Shown here one piece after another: positions 7,129-11,511 of a stretch of DNA of 11,511 nucleotides. Source of the DNA: Clostridiales bacterium. GTDB lineage: Bacteria > Bacillota > Clostridia > WRLR01. A model generated the notes under the pieces. That model had not been told where the DNA came from and searched no databases. It saw nothing but the letters and a program-made list of their open reading frames with translations. The stretch is from contig JAISFK010000026.1 of NCBI GenBank assembly GCA_031263625.1, positions 1-11,511 on the forward strand. Reading direction: 5' to 3'. The position numbers were made by a program, and so were the translations under genes. Each line of letters begins with the position of its first letter. Position 1 is the first letter of the stretch.

Positions 7129-7971
7129 GTTTTCGCCGGCAAACACGCGCATTGCCCGCATTGCGTCCTCCTTCATGGCATTGCGCGCAGCGGCGGCGGC
7201 ATCGTGATACAAAACATTTTCCTTTGCGTTCAGACAGTCCCGCGCTGCGCGGGAGCCGGCAAACGCCATATAGCTGTAGTAGTTGATTTTCCGGATGCCG
7301 CAGGCGATGAGCTTGCGGTAGTCCTCGTCGCTGCACCCGCTCCCCCCGTGCATGACCAGCGGCAAGCCCGTCTGCGCTTTGATTTTTTTCAAAAGGCCGA
7401 AGTCAAAATTCGGCTTTTCCCTGTATAGCCCATGCACGCTTCCAAAACTGGGAGCCAAGGCGGCGATTCCGGTTTCGCGCGCGAAGCTTTGGGCGAGATC
7501 GGGATCGGTGTAGGCGGCGGCGCTGCCCGCATTTTCCGCCAAGCTGCCCTCACGCGGCGCAAGCGTGCCGATTTCGCCCTCCACGCCCGCGCCGTATGAA
7601 CCCGCCATTTCCACGGCCTTCTTGGTATTGGCCACGTTTTCGTCATACGGCAGGGCGCTGCCGTCATACATCACCCCCGTGAAGCCAATTTCCAGCGTCT
7701 GTTTCAGATAGCCGAGGCGCTCGCAATGGTCAAGAAGCACGCAAACCCGCGTCTTTGACCGCTTTGCCATGAGAACCATGATTGGGCCAATGACGCTGAG
7801 CGGCGCGGCGTTTTCGTGGAGCTCAGCGTGGCTGAGGATTACCGGCGCGCCAAGCTCCTCCGCCGCGGATATCACAGCCGTCAAGCACTCCAGCGTGGGG
7901 GTGTTGAACGCGCCCGCCGCGCAATTATTTTCTTCTGCGTGCCGCAGAACCTCATTGAATGTCACTAACAT
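7117..7971 (-). CDS. Class II (zinc) ketose-bisphosphate aldolase
   Basis: Cleaves a phosphorylated ketose to DHAP and an aldehyde, in the FbaA/GatY/KbaY family; 284 residues, the size of the shorter members. Seen: catalytic D81 and zinc ligand H82 in LDHCERL, MYDGS at 101-105, E132/E134 in EGEIG, H180 in FGSVHGLY and H208 in MHGGSG, so all metal ligands are present. YTDPDLA at 154-160 is also typical. The phosphate-binding strand reads KINYYSY (228-234) rather than the usual N-x-D/A-T form, which hints at a substrate other than fructose 1,6-bisphosphate. ATG at 7971 is chosen because AGGAGG (7983-7978) lies 6 nt upstream; the in-frame extension to 8046 is repeat DNA. It lies third in the operon, after an isomerase and a kinase that would make its substrate. 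Confidence 0.86.
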   Translation of the reverse strand: MLVTFNEVLRHAEENNCAAGAFNTPTLECLTAVISAAEELGAPVILSHAELHENAAPLSVIGPIMVLMAKRSKTRVCVLLDHCERLGYLKQTLEIGFTGVMYDGSALPYDENVANTKKAVEMAGSYGAGVEGEIGTLAPREGSLAENAGSAAAYTDPDLAQSFARETGIAALAPSFGSVHGLYREKPNFDFGLLKKIKAQTGLPLVMHGGSGCSDEDYRKLIACGIRKINYYSYMAFAGSRAARDCLNAKENVLYHDAAAAARNAMKEDAMRAMRVFAGENGHV

Positions 7972-7995
7972 GCGCTTCCTCCTCGCATTGGTTTT

Positions 7996-8074
7996 CGCTC
8001 CGTTCATGCGCTGCCCCTGCTCGCGCGCAGCTCTATTCGCGCGCAACCCCGCTCATGCGCCGCCCCGCTCGCGC
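7996..8074 (-). repeat. Degenerate 16-bp tandem repeat between kinase and aldolase genes
   Basis: Read on the minus strand, five units begin with GCGC: 8074-8061 (14 bp), 8060-8045 (16), 8044-8029 (16), 8028-8012 (17) and 8011-7996 (16). A typical unit is GCGCATGAGCGGGGTT. The array fills most of the 114-nt gap between the kinase stop and the aldolase start and ends just before the aldolase ribosome binding site. Period and GCGC core resemble the array at 7034-7128. Confidence 0.68.
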
Positions 8075-8085
8075 CCAGCGCCCTC

Positions 8086-9570
8086 TTATAGCAGGGGCCT
8101 GACGGCGCCGTATAATTTGCGGTAGCGTTCGTAAATTTCAGCGTACCGCTCGCGCGCGCCGGCGCGGGGGAAAAAGGTTTCCTTTTCGGAAACGAAAACC
8201 CGCGCCGCCCGCTCAAGGTTGCCAAACACGCCCAGCGCCACGCCAGCGAACATCGCGCCGCCCGTCGCCCCCGCTTCTTCCGAAACGAGCGCCGTCACCG
8301 GCACGTCAAGAATATCCGCTTTCATTTGCAGCCAGACCCGGCTGTTGGCGCCGCCACCCGCCGCGCGCAAATGCCGAACGGCGACGCCCGCGCCGCGCAA
8401 ATGTTCGAGGTTCAAGCGCATTTCGTAGCAGACGCCTTCCATGCAGGCAAGATAAATGTCCTGCCGCGTGCTCGCCAAAGCCAGCCCAGCTATCACCCCT
8501 CTTGATCCGGCGTCCATGTAGGGCGTCGCCGCCCCCGCGAAGTGGGGGAGCACCAGCAAGCCTGTGGGCGCGCCCTTCCATCCGCATTCCAGTAGTTCAT
8601 GGATCGACTCGTTTCGCTCGGCGGCTCTTATTTTCGCGTCCCCGGCAAGCTCGCTGATGAACCACTTCACGAGCGCGCCGCCTGTATAGGAAAAGGCGTA
8701 GCTGACATATTTCCCCGGCAGGACATAGGGCACGGCCGCATAGCCGCCGGCCGCCATTTTGCGCCAGTCGGCCTTTTCAAATACGGGAGTGACGCACTCT
8801 GCCGTGCCCGCGCCGCCCACCGCGCAGCTCTCGTCAAACACGCCGCTGCCCACGGCGGCCGCGACTTGATCGTGCCCGGCGGAAACGACGGTTGCGCCCT
8901 TTCCCATGCCCCATTGCTCCGCCAGCCTGGGCTTGACGCAGCCCGCCGCCGCGCCGGGCGGAACCGGGTTGGAAAACAGGGCGGGATCAATTTCCGCCGC
9001 GCCAAATATCTCGTCGCTCCAATCCAACCGGCGAATGTCGAATCCCATCGTCCGGGAAGCAAGCGAATAGTCGATTTTGGCGGCGCCTGTCAGCATGTAG
9101 ACGATATAATCCCCGATCAGCATGATCCGCCGCGCGGCCGCGTATTGCTCCGGGCGATTTCGCTTGAGCCACATCAGCTTGGGCAGGCTGTACATGGCGT
9201 GGGGCGCGAGGCCGGAGATCAGGGCAATCGCCTCGTCGCCCAGCTTTTCCCTCAATTCGCGGCTTTCCGTTTCGCCGCGGGGGTCTGTGCATAGCATCGA
9301 CGGGCAAATGGGCTCGTCCCGGCCGCCGAGCAATACAAAGGTTTCGCCAAAGCTGGCCACGCCGATGCCGCCGATGCCGGGGTATTTAGCCGCCGCCTCC
9401 CCGATTGCCTCGCGGACGGCGTTCCATATCGCCAAGCCGTCCGCTTCGTGCCCGGAGCGGGTTCGCGGCGCGGCATATTCCCGATACGCCTTGCCAAGAT
9501 ACCGCCCGTTTTCTTGATAAACGCCAATTTTGCAGCCCGTAGTGCCAATGTCCAAGCCTGCCAAAAGCAT
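8086..9570 (-). CDS. FGGY-family carbohydrate kinase (xylulokinase-like)
   Basis: ATP-dependent kinase that should phosphorylate the ketose made by the isomerase; 494 residues, normal for FGGY kinases. Seen: the N-terminal phosphate loop LDIGTTGCKIGV (6-17), the substrate-binding D96/R98 in CTDPR, the probable catalytic base D234 in AGHDQ, GGAGTAE (252-258), the FGGY-signature-like stretch GLLVLPHFAGAATPYMD (337-353), and the adenine-side AAGGGANS (403-410) with GATGGAMFAG (434-443). ATG at 9570 is chosen because GAGG lies upstream inside the end of the isomerase gene and it matches the family N-terminus. It starts one base after the isomerase stop (TGACATG), so translation is probably coupled. 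Xylulose, ribulose, fuculose or another ketose are all possible; the residues do not settle which. Confidence 0.9.
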   Translation of the reverse strand: MLLAGLDIGTTGCKIGVYQENGRYLGKAYREYAAPRTRSGHEADGLAIWNAVREAIGEAAAKYPGIGGIGVASFGETFVLLGGRDEPICPSMLCTDPRGETESRELREKLGDEAIALISGLAPHAMYSLPKLMWLKRNRPEQYAAARRIMLIGDYIVYMLTGAAKIDYSLASRTMGFDIRRLDWSDEIFGAAEIDPALFSNPVPPGAAAGCVKPRLAEQWGMGKGATVVSAGHDQVAAAVGSGVFDESCAVGGAGTAECVTPVFEKADWRKMAAGGYAAVPYVLPGKYVSYAFSYTGGALVKWFISELAGDAKIRAAERNESIHELLECGWKGAPTGLLVLPHFAGAATPYMDAGSRGVIAGLALASTRQDIYLACMEGVCYEMRLNLEHLRGAGVAVRHLRAAGGGANSRVWLQMKADILDVPVTALVSEEAGATGGAMFAGVALGVFGNLERAARVFVSEKETFFPRAGARERYAEIYERYRKLYGAVRPLL

Positions 9571-9571
9571 G

Positions 9572-10996
9572 TCAGTGTCCTCGCTTGTCAATTTCGACCA
9601 CGTCATAGCGCAAATAGGTTCTAAACGCCTCATCCAGCACGGCCTTCATATGCCCAACGCCGACGGATGTGTGATGTTTGAACCCGCCGCGCGCCAAGGC
9701 GATCAGCTTGTCCTGCAAATCCTCAACCCGCGCCACGCCCGCGCAGCCGAAATACTCCGGCTCGATGGGATCGTCTGTGAACTCCGCTTCGCTGGCGTAG
9801 ACGATCAAGCGCCCGTCCTTGGTCTGGCAGTTGGATATTGTGATGGGCATCGCTTTGATCCGCCCCTCGTTGCAGCCCCAGCCCGAGCCGGGGTCATTCT
9901 TGGCGAACATCTTGTGCTCGGTGACCGTTCCCCTGCCGGCCATCAGGCTTTGGGCCACCGGGCCGCAGTGAAACAGGATTGCCTTGTTTTCATCCTCGCC
10001 GTAATTATTGTTCCAGTCCAGCACTGCGGAGGGCTGCTCGGAGGCGAGGCTCATCGCCCGCATGGTGACGGCGCTGCAAATGTCAATTTCGCATGAAGCC
10101 GCGATCCCCCTGTCGTTCAGCTCGCTCAGCAGCACGCAGGGGCATACCCGCAGGATCGTTTCCATCTCGTTCCAGCAGCGCAGGGAAAGCGCGTCGAGGC
10201 TGTATTCCGCGATGTATTCATCTATCGCGGCGCCAATTTTCGCGAGCGCGGCCATGTTCGCGGCCGGAACGCCGGAGCAGTCGGCATAGCCCCGCAGGCG
10301 CTCAACCCTCGCCAGCACGGCGGGGTCGCTGTCCGGCTTGTTTTGCACATTGTGAACGAGTTCAGAAAGATCGAAGCTTTCCACCGTGATGCCGTATTTT
10401 TGCAGAGCGATTTCGTCGAAGCGGGTGGTCTTGAACGCGGTGGTGCGCGCGCCGATGCAGCCCAGATTAAAGCGTTTCATGCCATTGGCCACGCGGCAGA
10501 CCGCCGCGAAGTCCGACAGGTTTCGGGCAAAGGCGGGGCTTTTCGGGTGGACGGCGTGGGGCTTAAAAACGGTAAATGGGACGCCGCACTGCGTGAACAC
10601 GTCCGTCACGCTGAACTTGCCGCAGTATGCGTCCCGGCGGTGCTGAAAGTCCATTTTGCCGATTTCGTCCGGATACGCTTGCATCAAAATCGGGACGCCC
10701 GCGTCCCGCAGGGCTTCAATCGCGCCGTTTTCGTCCACGAAAATCGGCATGCAGAAGATCACGCCGTCATATTGCCCGCGGCGCTCTGACAGCCATTTCG
10801 CGTACAGGCGACCCTCGTCCCGCGTCTCCACCGCGCCAAAGCGGCTTGCGGATTCGTCTGCGGCAATATACTCGTAGCCGGCTGAAATTACCGCTTTTTT
10901 CATGTCCTCCCGCGCTTCAAGAATCAACTCGCCGGGCATGAACCCGCGATTGCCGAAACATAGCGCGAATGTCTGTTTGCTTTTGTTAAAAATCAC
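9572..10996 (-). CDS. L-fucose/L-arabinose isomerase-like protein (COG2407 type)
   Basis: Probable metal-dependent aldose-ketose isomerase of the fucose/arabinose isomerase superfamily, 474 residues. Seen: N-terminal Rossmann-type segment with DGVIFCMPIF (77-86), RFNLGCIGARTTAF (175-188), WNEMET with E277, CEIDICSAVTM with E303 and D305, LDWNN with D327, and a C-terminal HHTSVGVGH (441-449). E303, D327 and H442 are candidate ligands for the Mn ion by analogy with E. coli FucI. The GTG at 10996 is chosen because AGAGGGG lies just before it and the leader is almost identical to that of the GH3 gene; a GTG at 11029 is in frame but falls in a dyad. First gene of the operon, coupled to the kinase. 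The substrate is unknown; authentic L-fucose use is doubtful because no FucA-type aldolase is present. Confidence 0.84.
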   Translation of the reverse strand: MIFNKSKQTFALCFGNRGFMPGELILEAREDMKKAVISAGYEYIAADESASRFGAVETRDEGRLYAKWLSERRGQYDGVIFCMPIFVDENGAIEALRDAGVPILMQAYPDEIGKMDFQHRRDAYCGKFSVTDVFTQCGVPFTVFKPHAVHPKSPAFARNLSDFAAVCRVANGMKRFNLGCIGARTTAFKTTRFDEIALQKYGITVESFDLSELVHNVQNKPDSDPAVLARVERLRGYADCSGVPAANMAALAKIGAAIDEYIAEYSLDALSLRCWNEMETILRVCPCVLLSELNDRGIAASCEIDICSAVTMRAMSLASEQPSAVLDWNNNYGEDENKAILFHCGPVAQSLMAGRGTVTEHKMFAKNDPGSGWGCNEGRIKAMPITISNCQTKDGRLIVYASEAEFTDDPIEPEYFGCAGVARVEDLQDKLIALARGGFKHHTSVGVGHMKAVLDEAFRTYLRYDVVEIDKRGH

Positions 10997-11008
10997 TGTA
11001 TTCCCCTC
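10991..11008 (-). promoter_or_regulatory. Ribosome-binding leader and GTG start of the isomerase gene
   Basis: On the minus strand GAGGGGAATACAGTGATT carries the Shine-Dalgarno and the GTG start. It matches the GH3 leader (128-145) at 17 of 18 positions. Confidence 0.75.
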
Positions 11009-11024
11009 TGCTTTCCGCAATACA

Positions 11025-11039
11025 CCCACAGATTGTGGG
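11025..11039. promoter_or_regulatory. Dyad in the 5' leader of the isomerase operon
   Basis: CCCACA (11025-11030) and TGTGGG (11034-11039) form a 6-bp dyad around GAT. Its core, CCACAGATTGTGG, matches the core of the GH3 palindrome, CCGCAAATTGCGG, at 10 of 13 positions, with one pair of differences that preserves the symmetry. It lies about 30 nt before the GTG and could be an operator or an RNA hairpin. Confidence 0.5.
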
Positions 11040-11065
11040 CAAAATCAAAATTGAGAATAGTTTAA

Positions 11066-11107
11066 ATTATATAAAATTATTATATATTTGCGCGAAACAC
11101 AAATGAA
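11066..11107 (-). promoter_or_regulatory. Candidate promoter and operator of the isomerase operon
   Basis: On the minus strand two perfect TATAAT boxes lie at 11084-11079 and 11071-11066. The first has TTCATT (11107-11102), a weak -35, at a spacing of 17 bp. An imperfect dyad with ATTTG/CAAAT arms (11086-11104) fills the spacer and reaches into the -35, a normal place for a repressor. The region is strongly AT-rich compared with the genes. The start site is inferred. Confidence 0.45.
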
Positions 11108-11293
11108 ATGCACTATCCTTTGATTTAGGGGATAAATATATGATGTTGTTTTTCTGATTTGCGCTGAAATTGCAAACGGGCAGCGGGAACGCCGCCCCGC
11201 TTGGGCTATTCGCCCTTTTTTGCGCGGAAGCGTCCCGCCAATGGGAGATTACACGCTCAAATCCTGCGGGCAGCCTGGGGCGCGCAGTCGCTC

Positions 11294-11392
11294 GTTTCAT
11301 GGGTTCATCGGCTCATTGGGCGATCTCCCCTTTCCTTGCGCTCATAGGTCATAGGCCATAGCTCAAGCTCAAGCTCATAGCTCAAGGCCATA
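11294..11392. repeat. Degenerate short tandem array with TCAT core
   Basis: Four 8-bp units (GTTTCATG, GGTTCATC, GGCTCATT, GGGCGATC; 11294-11325) are followed, after a 15-bp gap, by eight 6-7 bp units from 11341 (CTCATAG, GTCATAG, GCCATAG, CTCAAG, CTCAAG, CTCATAG, CTCAAG, GCCATA). It is non-coding in appearance and lies just upstream of the promoter at 11416-11444. Confidence 0.6.
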
Positions 11393-11415
11393 TTGCCAGT
11401 TCTATCCAGATCGGG

Positions 11416-11444
11416 TTGACAACCTGATATTGCACATGTATAAT
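11416..11444 (+). promoter_or_regulatory. Consensus sigma-70/sigma-A promoter
   Basis: TTGACA (11416-11421) and TATAAT (11439-11444) are both perfect and separated by 17 bp. Transcription should begin near 11451, right before a tandem 9-bp direct repeat, CTCCGAGAA at 11454-11462 and 11463-11471, which could be a regulator site. It reads rightward into the partial gene. Confidence 0.8.
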
Positions 11445-11490
11445 GATTTTCAGCTCCGAGAACTCCGAGAATGGGAAGGGAATGGGCGAT

Positions 11491-11511
11491 ATGTCAATGA
11501 ACGCCGCCTCG
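11491..11511 (+). CDS. 5' end of an unidentified gene, cut by the window edge
   Basis: ATG at 11491 opens a frame (MSMNAAS) that stays open to the end. A purine-rich GGGAAGGG (11473-11480) lies about 10 nt upstream and a perfect promoter precedes it. ATG at 11482 and 11497 are in the same frame and are alternative starts. Seven codons are too few to name a family. Its divergent position beside the operon would suit a regulator or transporter gene, but that is only a guess. Confidence 0.4.

Larger units (their letters stand above)
10997..11490. other. Long intergenic region without a recognised gene
   Basis: Between the divergent isomerase operon and the gene entering at the right edge. It holds the isomerase leader and promoter (to about 11107), further AT-rich DNA to about 11160, a GC-rich stretch (11161-11290) where no gene is recognised, a short-unit tandem array (11294-11392) and a + strand promoter (11416-11444). 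Short reading frames across 11067-11361 have no ribosome binding site or family features. Confidence 0.7.

Noticed and set aside
7972..8046. N-terminal extension of the aldolase
   Set aside because: The extra residues are encoded by the tandem-repeat DNA; the ATG at 7971 has AGGAGG at good distance and matches the family N-terminus.
7034..8074. CRISPR array suggested by regularly spaced repeats
   Set aside because: Units are 16 bp, degenerate and directly adjacent, with no spacers and no cas genes; the two arrays are separated by an intact aldolase gene.
8599..9294. Plus-strand reading frame antisense to the kinase gene; similar ones at 9530-10096 and 10343-10789
   Set aside because: Shadows of well-supported kinase and isomerase genes, without ribosome binding sites or recognisable motifs.
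7117..10996. Canonical L-fucose operon
   Set aside because: The isomerase resembles the fucose family only at superfamily level, and the aldolase is of the zinc FbaA/GatY type rather than the FucA family.
11203..11221. GGGC-TATTC-GCCC followed by six T as a terminator
   Set aside because: The stem has only 4 bp and no + strand gene lies to its left to be terminated; it could matter only if an unseen short RNA were made there.
11067..11300. Small minus-strand reading frame upstream of the isomerase
   Set aside because: It runs through the AT-rich promoter region, overlaps both -10 boxes and has no convincing ribosome binding site or family resemblance.

Overview
The window is a GC-rich piece of bacterial DNA, most likely from an uncultured anaerobic member of the Clostridia. 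The reasons are strong AGGAGG-type ribosome binding sites, GTG starts, and a secreted glycosidase carrying CBM6-like, FIVAR, cohesin-like and dockerin modules, an architecture typical of plant-fibre-degrading Firmicutes. It is a sugar-catabolism locus with two convergent transcription units that share one bidirectional terminator.

Left unit (+): a palindrome-rich leader (1-139), then one very large secreted GH3 glycosidase (140-5470, 1776 residues). Right unit (-), in transcription order: a COG2407-type L-fucose/L-arabinose isomerase-like protein (10996-9572), an FGGY sugar kinase (9570-8086), a class II ketose-bisphosphate aldolase (7971-7117) and a cytoplasmic GH1 beta-glucosidase (7014-5662). 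Both units end at a 16-bp hairpin (5573-5611). At the far right an AT-rich control region (about 11040-11160), a stretch without a recognisable gene, and a consensus promoter (11416-11444) lead into the first codons of another + strand gene that runs off the window.

Together the genes suggest this flow: the secreted GH3 enzyme trims plant oligosaccharides or glycosides, imported glycosides are split by GH1, and the released or co-transported sugar is isomerised to a ketose, phosphorylated and cleaved to DHAP plus an aldehyde. The identity of that sugar is not decided by the sequence. No transporter or complete regulator lies in the window.

The least expected signals are non-coding. Two gaps of the right operon hold degenerate tandem repeats with a period near 16 bp and a common GCGC core, and a third array of 6-8 bp TCAT-type units lies upstream. 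The two transcription units share an almost identical 18-nt start-codon leader and related dyad elements. The Shine-Dalgarno of the GH1 gene sits exactly in the loop of a perfect hairpin that is also close to a cre site.
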